Of a stretch of 64,000 bases of DNA, positions 1 through 8,789 are shown piece after piece. This stretch comes from Jidongwangia harbinensis. Its GTDB lineage: Bacteria > Actinomycetota > Actinomycetes > Mycobacteriales > Micromonosporaceae. The first letter of the stretch is position 1. Each line of letters begins with the position of its first letter. The position numbers were made by a program, and so were the translations under genes. Location of the stretch: contig NZ_JAIWNC010000026.1 in assembly GCF_020216025.1 (NCBI RefSeq), positions 1 to 64,000 on the forward strand, given 5' to 3'. The notes below the pieces were generated by a model. That model saw only the letters and a program-made list of their open reading frames with translations. It had not been told where the DNA came from and made no database searches.

Positions 1-96
1 AGAAAATCATCCCAGCAACAAACAATCTGTTGCCAAAGACAACCCGCACCAAAAAAGGCACGAGCCATACCAATTGGCACTGGCTTATCAAGCACC

Positions 97-118
97 CTGT
101 TGAGTTCTCAAAGAACAA
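97..118 (-). promoter_or_regulatory. boxA-like rRNA antitermination/leader element
   Basis: On the minus strand this reads TTGTTCTTTGAGAACTCAACAG. The TGTTCTTTGA core matches the boxA-type Nus-factor recognition element found in rRNA leaders of Gram-positive bacteria, and it has internal dyad symmetry (GTTCT..AGAAC). It lies about 100 bases before the expected 16S start. Confidence 0.75.
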
Positions 119-173
119 CCACACACCGAATCCGAACCCCCAACCGGGGACCCGCCTTCGGGGCAACCTCTCC

Positions 174-202
174 AACTTACCTGGTCGACTTCGCCGCCGC
201 AA
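174..202 (-). promoter_or_regulatory. Proximal rRNA promoter candidate
   Basis: On the minus strand a TTGCGG box (197-202) and a TAAGTT box (174-179) are separated by exactly 17 bases. It lies downstream of the stronger promoter at 364-392, so the operon may have tandem promoters, as is common for actinobacterial rRNA operons. The -10 box is a weak match. Confidence 0.45.
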
Positions 203-363
203 GACCTAAGTCTGCGGAGATCCTTGACGGATCTTCTCGACATCGCCCAAGTGTTTTCCTCGCGCTGACGCCCACCGCTAGGTGAGTGTGTCGTCGAGGG
301 GCCCAGCAGACCGGCCGATGATCGGCTAAGCGATCCATCCGCCCGGCTCCTGCCGGCTGTTGT

Positions 364-392
364 ACTCTACTCGGTCGGTTTCGCTGGCGCAA
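364..392 (-). promoter_or_regulatory. Main rRNA promoter candidate
   Basis: On the minus strand a TTGCGC -35 box (387-392) and a TAGAGT -10 box (364-369) are separated by 17 bases. TAGAGT-type -10 boxes are typical of strong housekeeping actinobacterial promoters. The predicted start near 357 leaves a leader of more than 350 bases before 16S, containing the boxA element. Confidence 0.65.
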
Positions 393-605
393 ATCCGGTT
401 TCCCGGGGCCGGCACCACCCGTACTGTCGTCAAGCTTAGCGCCCGCCGCCAGCAACCTCCGGGTGACCGTCCGAAAAGCCGTTTTGAAGCGGCTCCGTCC
501 GGTTTCCCTCGGGCAGAGAGAAAGCTACGCGACCGCTGCCCCGGAGCGCAAATCGGCGGTCGCGGTTGTTGCCGCCCTCACGTCAGGACGTGTCAGAGTT
601 GCGGC

Positions 606-821
606 ATGGCCCCTCCCCCGGCACTCGCGACGGACGCGCTCCTTGGCCTGGTCCTGCCTCTGTGGCAACTGGTCATCGGCCTGCTGGTGCTGGTCGCCGT
701 AGCGGTCTCCGTACACCGGCTCGCCAAGCGCGGACCCTCCCGGATGAGTGGCGCCATGCTCCTGGCCGGCGCTGCTGTGGTGTGCATCGCCGTGGTGAGT
801 TATCTGGTCGAACAGATCTGA
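606..821 (+). CDS. Small two-helix membrane protein, unknown function
   Basis: A 71-residue protein with two hydrophobic segments, about residues 12-35 and 49-67, joined by a short basic loop (HRLAKRGPSR), so the loop is probably cytoplasmic. I do not recognise a family. The ATG at 606 was chosen because the first hydrophobic segment starts soon after it and the sequence upstream is arginine/proline-rich with no membrane-protein character. A weak AGGAC lies about 15 bases upstream. It sits alone between the rRNA promoter region and a convergent amidase gene. The stop is followed by about 200 bases without a gene. Confidence 0.5.
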   Translation: MAPPPALATDALLGLVLPLWQLVIGLLVLVAVAVSVHRLAKRGPSRMSGAMLLAGAAVVCIAVVSYLVEQI

Positions 822-1021
822 CGGTGGACCGGGGCGCACCCCGCCCGGACGCGGACGGAGCGTGACCCGGCGGCAAGACCCTCGCAGCACACCGAAGCGG
901 CCCGGCAGCGCGTCTGACCGGGGCGTGCAGGGTTGGACAGCCGACTCGACAGCTCGGCGGCCGATCGTCGAGTGCGCCCGGTGGTCGCCGGCCGACACAC
1001 CACGACGACAACGCGGCAGAC

Positions 1022-1819
1022 TCACAGGCGTCGATTCGCCAAGCTCGGCAGTTCCCGCCGGATCGTCTCGAGGCGGTCCAGGTCGAGGTCGGCGGTGACG
1101 ACCCCCACCGCATCCGGTGCCTGAGCGATCACGGTCCCCCACGGATCGATGACCATGCTGCGCCCGAAGCAGGTCCGGTTCGGCTCGTGATCGCCGATCT
1201 GCCCGGCCGCCACCACGTAGCACTGGTTCTCGATCGCCCGCGCCCGCAGCAGGATCTCCCAGTGGTCCCGTCCGGTGTGCATCATGAACGCGGCCGGCAC
1301 CACGATGACCTTGGCACCGGCAATCGCCAGTTGCCGGTACAGCTCCGGGAACCGCAGGTCATAACAAATCGACAGCCCGGTCGGCACCCCGGCGACGTCC
1401 GCCACCACGATCTCGCCGCCCGGCGCCACGGTGCGCGATTCCTGGTAGGAGACCCGGCCGGCAATCTCCACGTCGTACAGATGGATCTTGCGGTAGAGCG
1501 CGACCCGCTCCCCTGTCGGATTGAAGATCAGCGATGTGTTGTAGGTGCGGTCACCGTCCGGGCCGGTCTCGTGGAACGACCCGGCATGCACCCAGATCCC
1601 CAGCTCACGAGCGGCTCCGGCGAAGAATGCGGCGAACTCACCGTCGATCGGCTCCGGCTTCGGCGCGCCCTCGGCACGGCCGAGATAATCCACGTACTCG
1701 GGCAGAATCGCGAGGTCCGCGCCGGCCGCCGCGGCGCGGTCCAGAAGACCGCGCGCCACGGCAAGATTCTGGGAGCGGTCGTCGCGGGCGTTCAGCTGGC
1801 AGACGGAGACACGCATCAT
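1022..1819 (-). CDS. Carbon-nitrogen hydrolase (nitrilase superfamily amidase, Nit2/ω-amidase-like)
   Basis: A 265-residue single-domain nitrilase-fold protein. The catalytic triad is visible in its usual contexts: Glu in LPEY (about residue 41), Lys in YRKIHLYD (about 110) and Cys in SICYDLRFPELYR (about 151). The RKIHLYD and CYDLRFPEL motifs are those of the Nit1/Nit2 branch, which contains ω-amidase and deaminated glutathione amidase, so hydrolysis of an amide to acid plus ammonia in the cytoplasm is likely. The exact substrate cannot be told from sequence. The start has two adjacent Met codons; either is possible. The gene stands alone, converging on the small membrane-protein gene. Confidence 0.88.
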   Translation of the reverse strand: MMRVSVCQLNARDDRSQNLAVARGLLDRAAAAGADLAILPEYVDYLGRAEGAPKPEPIDGEFAAFFAGAARELGIWVHAGSFHETGPDGDRTYNTSLIFNPTGERVALYRKIHLYDVEIAGRVSYQESRTVAPGGEIVVADVAGVPTGLSICYDLRFPELYRQLAIAGAKVIVVPAAFMMHTGRDHWEILLRARAIENQCYVVAAGQIGDHEPNRTCFGRSMVIDPWGTVIAQAPDAVGVVTADLDLDRLETIRRELPSLANRRL

Positions 1820-2380
1820 CAGAGGGTACGGCGACCCGACACGGTCCCGCCTCCACAGCCGGGTCCTGCCGGGTCACTGCCGTACCCCGCAGCCGGGCGA
1901 AGCCGTCACCCGGCCCCCCGGCCAACCGTGCCACCGCCCACCACCCCGACAAGAAGGCCGTGCCCGCAACCGCCCGGGCCGCCGTAACCCGGCCACCCGA
2001 CCGCACCACCGCCTCAGCAACGTGCCACCTCCCCGGTCGTCCAGGCCGCGCCACCGCCCGCCCGTGCCACCTCCCGCCACCTCAGCAACAGCCGCCTCCC
2101 AGTCGCCCAGGCCGCACCACCGCCCGCCCGTGCCACCTCCCCCAACGCGGCAAGAGGACGTGTCCCCAGTCCGCCAGGCCGGCCCGGCCAACCGTGCCAG
2201 CGCCCGGCGCCGTGGCAGGGACGGACGGCGACCCGGCCCTCGCCCGCCAACCCCACCCACCGGCCATATCGGTCTGTTCGCCGGCAACGGGCACGCGTGC
2301 CTCTGACGCCGCGCCAACCCCTCTGCGCCACCCGGGGACCGCTCTCGCTCGCACCGCGCCGACCGGGGTGCTGAGGCCGT
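1820..2380. other. Gene-free, proline-codon-like repetitive spacer (561 bp)
   Basis: Very GC-rich, low-complexity sequence built from runs such as ccaccgcccgcccgtgcc. All six frames are open for long stretches, but the translations are proline/arginine or glycine/tryptophan low-complexity strings without domain character, and the repeats here are not in multiples of three, so coding is unlikely. It lies downstream of the minus-strand GNAT gene and upstream of the minus-strand amidase gene, so it should hold the amidase promoter, which I could not pick out. The clearest structure is the direct repeat listed separately at 2012-2141. Confidence 0.6.
2012..2141. repeat. Imperfect 66-68 bp direct repeat (2 copies)
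   Basis: The 35-base block at 2041-2075 recurs at 2107-2141 with one mismatch. The flanking segment beginning cctcagcaac at 2012 recurs at 2080, so the duplicated unit is about 66-68 bp, with a small length difference. It lies in non-coding sequence. Replication slippage or local duplication is the simplest explanation. Confidence 0.75.
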
Positions 2381-2938
2381 CTAGCGGGGTGGCATGAGCA
2401 GGACCTCGGAGCCGACCGGCAGGTAGCCGGCGGCGAGCAGGGCGCGCATGCTCGTCGCGTTTCCGGGTGCGCACTGCGCCCACACCGGTCGGCCGTCGGG
2501 CACCAGGTGACGCGCGGCGGTGGCGAGCGCCCGGCCGCGACCGTGGCCGCGGGCCTGCTCGTCGACCTCGAACGCGGCTTCCCAGCGGCCGCCGAGTCCC
2601 CGGCCGAGTACCAGGATGCCGTGGGTGCTGGTCCAGGCGCGCACGTCCCGGCGGTAGCGGCGGGCCCGGTTCACCCGTGGGTGGCGGCTGTCGACGGCCG
2701 GCCGGAGCGGTAGGGGTGCGGGCCCGGGCAGCGGGCCGGCCAGGAGCAGCGCGTCGAGGTTGCCGGCGTGCAGGCCCAGGCGATTTTCCAGGGCGCCCAG
2801 GAATGGCGGTCCGGCGGGAAAGCCAAAGTCGCCGTCGCCGCTCCACGAGTCGAGCCAGGAGTGGTCGACGGCTGCCGAGACCACCACGAAGCCCGGAAAC
2901 GACACCACCGCCGCCCGGTGGGGCGACGGTGGTGGCAA
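2381..2938 (-). CDS. GNAT-family N-acetyltransferase
   Basis: The C-terminal half carries the GNAT acetyl-CoA signature: a β-strand followed by EVDEQARGHGRGRALATAA (R/Q-x-x-G-x-G/A loop and helix), then the second motif CAPGNATSMRALLAAGYLPVG. It therefore probably moves an acetyl group from acetyl-CoA to an amine; the substrate is unknown. The coordinates use the only conventional start in frame, TTG at 2938. The frame stays open and protein-like up to a CTG at 3022 that overlaps the clpX stop (CTGA) behind a GAGGAG, so the real protein may be about 213 residues and translationally coupled to clpX. There is an in-frame stop just upstream of that CTG, inside clpX. Confidence 0.72.
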   Translation of the reverse strand: MPPPSPHRAAVVSFPGFVVVSAAVDHSWLDSWSGDGDFGFPAGPPFLGALENRLGLHAGNLDALLLAGPLPGPAPLPLRPAVDSRHPRVNRARRYRRDVRAWTSTHGILVLGRGLGGRWEAAFEVDEQARGHGRGRALATAARHLVPDGRPVWAQCAPGNATSMRALLAAGYLPVGSEVLLMPPR

Positions 2939-3018
2939 CAGCTGTAACCAGGGGTCCGCCGTGAGGCGTTCGTGCCGCTCGACGCGGGCGACGATCTCCT
3001 CCAGGGAGTACGGACCCG

Positions 3019-4308
<1,290 letters not shown>

Positions 4309-4485
4309 CTACGTATCTCCCTGCGCTCATCGGCCGACTCTCACCGGCCCTGGCTTGAGGACGACCTGCCTCGTCGCCGCATACCTGGTGTTGCACACAG
4401 CTCATCGTCTGCGGATGCGCGTAACTGAGTTGCACGCTCGACGTTACCCGTTGATGGGCACTTCTCCGACCCCCCAAAACGGGCG

Positions 4486-4530
4486 TGTCAGGGGTCAGTC
4501 AGTCTAGCGGTAGCCGACCGACCCCCGACA
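4486..4530 (-). terminator. Hairpin terminator between clpP2 and clpX
   Basis: On the minus strand this forms a 17-bp stem whose only deviations are three G·U pairs (left arm begins TGTCGGGGGTC, right arm ends GACCCCTGACA), with a loop of about 11 bases. It is followed by CGCCCGTTTTGG, a short T run. It would end clpP1-clpP2 transcripts or reduce read-through into clpX. About 180 bases then remain for a clpX promoter. Confidence 0.65.
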
Positions 4531-4582
4531 CCGCGGCGGTACCCGGGAATTTCCGGCCCCGGATCTGCCACCGCGGGAAAGA

Positions 4583-5245
4583 TCAGCTGCCGACGCCGGC
4601 GGTCTGCAGGCTCTTCTTGCGGCTGACCAGCACCGTGTCGACGAGGCCGTACTCCTTGGTCTCGTCCGCGGTCATGATCTTGTCGCGGTCGATGTCCTTG
4701 CGGACCTTGTCGATCGGCTGCCCCGAGTGCCGGGAGAGCATCTCTTCGAGCTGGGTGCGCATGCGCATGATCTCGCGGGCCTGGATCTCGATGTCCGAGC
4801 CCTGCCCGTAGCCGCCCTCGGTGGCCGGCTGGTGAATGATGATCCGCGAGTGCGGGAGCGCCATCCGCTTGCCCGGGGTGCCGGCCGCGAGCAGCACCGC
4901 CGCCGCGCTGGCCGCCTGGCCCAGGCACACCGTGATGATGTCCGGGCGGACGTACTGCATGGTGTCGTAGATCGCGGTCATCGCGGTGAACGAGCCACCG
5001 GGCGAGTTGATGTACATCGTGATGTCGCGGTCCGGGTCGGTGCTCTCCAGCGTCAGCAGCTGGGCCATCACGTCGTTCGCCGACGCGTCGTCCACCTGCA
5101 CGCCGAGGAAGATGATCCGGTCCTCGAACATCTTGTTGTACGGGTTCGATTCCTTGACGCCGTACGACGTGCGCTCGACGAACGAGGGCAGCACGTAGCG
5201 GTTGTGCACCGGAGCGAACCCGGGAGGCATGGAAAGGTCGGTCAT
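4583..5245 (-). CDS. clpP2: ATP-dependent Clp protease proteolytic subunit ClpP2
   Basis: A 220-residue serine peptidase. The catalytic triad is Ser113 (GQAASAA), His138 (IIIHQP) and Asp188 (DIDRD), spaced as in E. coli ClpP plus one residue inserted in the His-Asp interval. In actinobacteria ClpP1 and ClpP2 form a mixed tetradecamer that works with ClpX or ClpC1. It is encoded 11 bases downstream of clpP1 in the same operon. The longer N-terminus (NRYVLPSFVERTSYG) is typical of the ClpP2 branch. The ATG start follows GGAGCTGAACC. Confidence 0.97.
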   Translation of the reverse strand: MTDLSMPPGFAPVHNRYVLPSFVERTSYGVKESNPYNKMFEDRIIFLGVQVDDASANDVMAQLLTLESTDPDRDITMYINSPGGSFTAMTAIYDTMQYVRPDIITVCLGQAASAAAVLLAAGTPGKRMALPHSRIIIHQPATEGGYGQGSDIEIQAREIMRMRTQLEEMLSRHSGQPIDKVRKDIDRDKIMTADETKEYGLVDTVLVSRKKSLQTAGVGS

Positions 5246-5256
5246 GGTTCAGCTCC

Positions 5257-5889
5257 TCAGTTCAGCGTGCCGGCGCCCTCGGGAACCTGCGTGGCCCCGG
5301 TGATCACCTTGTCGATGAAGCCGTAATCCTTGGCCTCCGCGGCCGTGAACCAGCGGTCCCGGTCGGAATCGGCCTCGATCTGCTCCTGAGTCTGGCCGGT
5401 GTGGTGCGCCACCCGCTCCTGGAACATGCGCTTGGTGTAGAGCATCTGCTCCGCCTGGATGGCGATGTCGGCGGCCGTGCCACCCATCCCGCCGGACGGC
5501 TGGTGCATCATGATCCGCGCGTGCGGCAGGGCGTACCGCTTGCCCTGGGCACCGGCGCAGAGCAGCAACTGTCCCATCGACGCGGCCATGCCCATGGCCA
5601 CGGTGGCGACGTCGTTGTCGATGAACTGCATGGTGTCGTAGATCGCCATGCCGGAGTAGACCGAGCCACCCGGGGAGTTGATCCACAGGTTGATGTCCCG
5701 CTCCGGGTCCTCGGCGGAGAGCAGCAGCAGCTGCGCGCAGATGCGGTTGGCTACCTGGTCGGTCACCTCGCTGCCGAGGAAGATGATCCGCTCGCGCAGG
5801 AGACGGTTGTAGACCGAGTCGTCGAGGTTGCCACTGATGGCGTCCCCGCCCCGGAGGACGGGACTCGCAGGAATGTGCAGGTCGGTCAT
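5257..5889 (-). CDS. clpP1: ATP-dependent Clp protease proteolytic subunit ClpP1
   Basis: A 210-residue ClpP peptidase with Ser104 (GMAASMG), His129 (IMMHQP) and Asp178 (DSDRD), with the same 25- and 49-residue spacing as E. coli ClpP. The acidic/proline-rich N-terminal extension before the YNRLLRERIIFLG block is processed in relatives. It is the first gene of the clpP1-clpP2 operon. A ClgR-like inverted site lies about 115 bases upstream, suggesting induction by ClgR, the known activator of actinobacterial clp genes. Confidence 0.97.
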   Translation of the reverse strand: MTDLHIPASPVLRGGDAISGNLDDSVYNRLLRERIIFLGSEVTDQVANRICAQLLLLSAEDPERDINLWINSPGGSVYSGMAIYDTMQFIDNDVATVAMGMAASMGQLLLCAGAQGKRYALPHARIMMHQPSGGMGGTAADIAIQAEQMLYTKRMFQERVAHHTGQTQEQIEADSDRDRWFTAAEAKDYGFIDKVITGATQVPEGAGTLN

Positions 5890-6001
5890 GGCAGCCCTTC
5901 ACAGCTGACTGTGTCGGCCGAGCGATCCGGCCGGCAGGTTGTCCGTGTACGCCCAACCTAACCGGTCAGATGCGCATCAGCTTCCCGCTCGGGCAGGTGT
6001 T

Positions 6002-6012
6002 CGCTGTCAGCG
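6002..6012 (-). promoter_or_regulatory. ClgR-like operator upstream of clpP1
   Basis: On the minus strand the sequence is GTGCGCTGACAGCGAACA, whose CGC-TGACA-GCG core at 6002-6012 fits the published CGCYNANRGCG consensus for ClgR, the Clp-gene regulator of corynebacteria and streptomycetes. It lies between the tig terminator and clpP1, about 115 bases before the clpP1 start, where an activator would bind. Confidence 0.55.
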
Positions 6013-6017
6013 CACCC

Positions 6018-6045
6018 GCCCCGCCCCACGATCACAGGGCGGGGC
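6018..6045 (-). terminator. Hairpin terminator after tig
   Basis: A perfect nine-base GC stem (gccccgccc / gggcggggc) with a ten-base loop sits 18 bases past the tig stop on the minus strand. There is no T run, which is normal for actinobacterial terminators. It is directly followed by the ClgR-like site. Confidence 0.65.
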
Positions 6046-6063
6046 GAAGCGGCGCCATTCAGC

Positions 6064-7413
6064 TCAGTGGTTGTGGCCGGCGTGCTCGTCCTCGCCGGCC
6101 TCGCGCAGGTCGTCCAGGGTCAGCGTGGTGCCCTCGGAGTCCTTCATCGTGACCTGCTCCATCACGTACGCCAGCGCCTTGCCGCGCCGCACGTCGCCGA
6201 AGACGGCGGCCGCCGCGCCCGACTGCACGAGCTGGTCGTAGTACTGCTGGGGCTGCATCTGGGCACGCTGCGCGCGGTGCACGATCTCGTGCCCGAACTC
6301 GTCGTCGGAGACCTGCACGTCCTGCTGGTCGGCGATGGTGTCGAGCAGCAGCTGGATCCGGACACCCTCGGTGGCGGCCTCGGTCAGCTCCGCGTCGATC
6401 TGCTCCTCGGTCTTCTCCTCGGAGGTCAGGTAGTCCTCCAGGGAGGCGCCGATCCGCTCGAGCTGGTCGGTCATGGCCTGCTTGCGGCCCTCGACCTCGT
6501 CCTTGACGATGCCCTCCGGCGCCGGGATGTCGGCGGCCTCGACCAGCTCCTTGAGCGCCTCGTCCCGGGCGGCGTAGATCTGCTCGACCTTCTTCACCTT
6601 GGCCAGCCGCTCACGCAGGTCGTTGCGCAGCTCCTCGAGCGTGTCGAACTCGCTCGCCATCTGCGCGAACTCGTCGTTCACCTCGGGCAGCTGCTTGTCC
6701 TTGACGGTGCGCACGGTGATCGCCACGTCCGCGTCCCGGCCGGCGAAGTCGCCGCCGACCAGCTGCGTGGTGAACGTGGTGTCCGCGCCCGCGGACAGTC
6801 CCACCAGCACCTCGTCCAGGCCGGGCAGGAGCTGCTTGCTGCCGACCTCGTGGGAGATGTTGGTGGCCGAGCCGCCCGGCACCTCCTCGCCGTCGACCGT
6901 GGCGCGCAGGTCGAGCTGGACATAGTCGCCCTCGGCGGCCGGCCGCTCCACCGTCTTGAGCGTGGAGAACCGCTCCCGCAGGCCGTTGATCTGCTCGTCG
7001 ATCTCGGCGTCACCGATCTCCACCGCCGGCACCGTGACGGTGACGCCGGACAGGTCCGGGATGGTGATCTCGGGCCGGACGTCGACCTCCGCGGTGAAGA
7101 TCAGCGGGTTGCCGTCGGTGAACTCGGTGATCTCCACCTCGGGACGGCCCAGCGTCTTGACCTCGTGCTCCCGCACGGCCGCCAGGATCTGCTGCGGGAT
7201 CGCCTCCTGCACGGCCTCGTTGAGGACCGTGCCACGGCCGACCCGCTGGTCGATGACGGCGGCCGGGATCTTGCCCCGACGGAAGCCGGGAATCTGCACC
7301 TGCGAGCCGATCTCCCGGTACGCCTTCTGCAGACTCGGCTTGAGCTCGTCGAACGGCACCTCGATGGCGAGCCGCACCCGGGTCGGGCTCAGGGTCTCGA
7401 CGGTGCTCTTCAC
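6064..7413 (-). CDS. tig: Trigger factor, ribosome-associated chaperone and peptidyl-prolyl isomerase
   Basis: A 449-residue trigger factor. The N-terminal ribosome-binding domain (KSTVETLSPTRVRLAIEVP...GFRRGKIP, with the FRxGKxP ribosome-contact motif) is followed by a FKBP-type isomerase domain (about residues 150-240) and a helical C-terminal chaperone domain. The C-terminus ends in a His-containing tail (AGEDEHAGHNH). It binds nascent chains at the ribosome exit. The start is the GTG at 7413, with AGGAG seven bases before it; the frame is open further upstream only through the tRNA-Pro gene. It lies upstream of clpP1, a conserved actinobacterial order. Confidence 0.96.
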   Translation of the reverse strand: MKSTVETLSPTRVRLAIEVPFDELKPSLQKAYREIGSQVQIPGFRRGKIPAAVIDQRVGRGTVLNEAVQEAIPQQILAAVREHEVKTLGRPEVEITEFTDGNPLIFTAEVDVRPEITIPDLSGVTVTVPAVEIGDAEIDEQINGLRERFSTLKTVERPAAEGDYVQLDLRATVDGEEVPGGSATNISHEVGSKQLLPGLDEVLVGLSAGADTTFTTQLVGGDFAGRDADVAITVRTVKDKQLPEVNDEFAQMASEFDTLEELRNDLRERLAKVKKVEQIYAARDEALKELVEAADIPAPEGIVKDEVEGRKQAMTDQLERIGASLEDYLTSEEKTEEQIDAELTEAATEGVRIQLLLDTIADQQDVQVSDDEFGHEIVHRAQRAQMQPQQYYDQLVQSGAAAAVFGDVRRGKALAYVMEQVTMKDSEGTTLTLDDLREAGEDEHAGHNH

Positions 7414-7450
7414 AGGCGTACTCCTTGTTGCTTCCGTAAGTTGGTGGCAG

Positions 7451-7524
7451 TCGGGGTGGCGGGATTTGAACCCACGGCCCCTCGCTCCCAAAGCGAGTGC
7501 GCTACCAAGCTGCGCCACACCCCG
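7451..7524 (-). tRNA. tRNA-Pro(TGG)
   Basis: A 74-base cloverleaf on the minus strand. The acceptor arms are CGGGGTG/CACCCCG, followed by discriminator A; no CCA is encoded. The anticodon loop TTTGGGA gives anticodon TGG, and the T arm GTGGGTTCAAATCCCGC is intact. A TACACT -10-like box lies just upstream (7536-7541 in plus coordinates). It is encoded just before tig on the same strand. Confidence 0.97.
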
Positions 7525-7677
7525 TGGCGACGGCAAGTGTATGCGGTCCGCGGCGGCGCGTGCGCTCCGGAGTCACCCACGCGGCTCATCGACCGACTCA
7601 CCGACCGGCGATCCGGTTAGCGCGGACGGCCAGCGTTCAGTACTCTAGTGCCCGCGGCCCGGGTCATCGGGCGGCAC

Positions 7678-7751
7678 GCGGGCGTAGCTCAATGGTAGAG
7701 CCTCAGTCTTCCAAACTGATTACGCGAGTTCGATTCTCGTCGCCCGCTCCA
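7678..7751 (+). tRNA. tRNA-Gly(TCC)
   Basis: The acceptor arms are GCGGGCG (7678-7684) and CGCCCGC (7741-7747), with discriminator T at 7748 and an encoded CCA at 7749-7751. The anticodon loop CTTCCAA in a TCAGT/ACTGA stem gives anticodon TCC. It is transcribed away from tRNA-Pro. I looked for a second copy of its 3' end that would mark an integrated element and found none. Confidence 0.97.
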
Positions 7752-7765
7752 GCGTTTTCTCCAGG

Positions 7766-8623
7766 TCAGGAGCCGATGAACCGGTCGGTGCCGAGCACCG
7801 TGAGCAGGGCGAGCTTCTCGTGGCTTTCCGTGCCCGGGGTCGCCGTGAAGATGAGCAGTGACTGCCCCTGGTCGGGGTCGAGCAGGATCTGGCAGTACAG
7901 GTCGATCCGTCCGACCTCGGGGTGCACGTACCGCTTGGCGCCGCTCCACCGCAGTCCCACCTCCTGGCGGTTCCACAGTTCGGTGAATTCCGCGCTGTCC
8001 CGGTGCAGTACCGCCACCAGCGCGGCGGCCGGCGACCCGGGTCCCTGGGCGGTGGCGTTGGCGCGCAGGAACGAGACGTAGACGCGGCCGTGCAGGTGGT
8101 GGTCGTCGCTCAGGTAGCGGTCGCGGGCGGTGGGATCGGTGAACCACCGGTAGAAGGCGCTGCGGGCCGGGCCGGTGTGGTGCGTCTCGTCGCCGAGCAG
8201 GGCCACGGCGGGCGGCGTCTGCTGCAGGGTCTCGCCGATCGCGCCGACGATCTGGGCCGGGGTGTCCTGGAGGCGGTCCATGACGCGCTGCAGACCGGGA
8301 CTGAGGTGCGCGTCACGCAGATGCCGTGGTTGCAGACGGTGACCGCACAGCAGGAACAGGTGGTCGCGTTCGCTCGGGGTCAGGCGCAGTCCCCGGGCGA
8401 TGGCCGCGGCCATCTGCTGCGACGGCTGGGAGCCGCTGCCGCGTTCCAGCCGGGCCAGGTAGTCGGCCGACATGTCGCACAGCTCGGCGACCTCCTCCCG
8501 GCGCAGCCCGCTGGTCCGCCGGCGGGGGCCGCGGCGCAACCCGACGTCCTCGGGCTGCAGCGCCTGCCGGCGACCGCGCAGGAACGCGGCCAGGCCGTCG
8601 CGGTCCAGTGTCGTTCCCACCAT
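7766..8623 (-). CDS. XRE-family regulator with MmyB-like ligand domain
   Basis: A 285-residue protein. Residues about 30-90 form a helix-turn-helix domain with the characteristic RRTSGLRREEVAELCDMS...YLARLERG motif. Residues about 105-280 match the MmyB-type ligand-binding domain (PAVALLGDETHHTGPARSAFYRWFTDP, later PEVGRIDLYCQILLDPDQGQSLLIFTATPG). Such proteins repress neighbouring short-chain dehydrogenase genes. The ATG at 8623 was chosen because upstream residues are unrelated and GGGAG precedes it. The SDR gene at 8790 is divergent, with a near-palindrome between them, so autoregulation plus control of the SDR is the likely role. Confidence 0.9.
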   Translation of the reverse strand: MVGTTLDRDGLAAFLRGRRQALQPEDVGLRRGPRRRTSGLRREEVAELCDMSADYLARLERGSGSQPSQQMAAAIARGLRLTPSERDHLFLLCGHRLQPRHLRDAHLSPGLQRVMDRLQDTPAQIVGAIGETLQQTPPAVALLGDETHHTGPARSAFYRWFTDPTARDRYLSDDHHLHGRVYVSFLRANATAQGPGSPAAALVAVLHRDSAEFTELWNRQEVGLRWSGAKRYVHPEVGRIDLYCQILLDPDQGQSLLIFTATPGTESHEKLALLTVLGTDRFIGS

Positions 8624-8745
8624 CGGGCTCCCAGCTTGATCGTCGTCTGCCCCGACCTCATCGTCCGGCAGGTGAGCGGTGGTTAGCCACGCCCTGCCGT
8701 TCAGTGGCTGAGCGGGTCCTTCATCCGGCGGTGGCGGGGCGCCTG

Positions 8746-8765
8746 TACTGGACGGCGTCCGAGTA
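8746..8765. promoter_or_regulatory. Near-palindrome in the XRE/SDR intergenic region (possible operator)
   Basis: The sequence TACTGGACGGCGTCCGAGTA is symmetric except for one unpaired base. It lies 25 bases before the SDR start and overlaps a plausible TAGAGG -10 box. It is a candidate site for the divergent XRE regulator. This is inference from position and symmetry only. Confidence 0.35.
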
Positions 8766-8789
8766 GAGGCGCACATCAGGAGGATCTCC

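Larger units (their letters stand above)
1..357 (-). promoter_or_regulatory. rRNA operon leader (5' part of pre-rRNA), 16S gene lies beyond the left edge
   Basis: Read on the minus strand this segment ends at the left edge with the conserved actinobacterial pre-16S leader: a boxA-like element (TGTTCTTTGAGAACTCAACAG, positions 97-118), then a GCTTGATAAGCC segment and an AT-rich stretch around 1-60 of the kind that directly precedes 16S rRNA. The base composition is far lower in GC than the rest of the window. There is no open gene on either strand. A small perfect hairpin (agatcc/ggatct) sits near 222-238. Transcription is inferred to start near 357. The mature 16S gene itself is not in the window. 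Confidence 0.85.

Noticed and set aside
1..357. 16S rRNA gene
   Set aside because: Only the leader and promoters are visible; conserved 16S 5' sequence is not in the window.
7678..7751. tRNA-Gly as attachment site of an integrated element
   Set aside because: No copy of the tRNA 3' end was found downstream and there is no integrase in the window.
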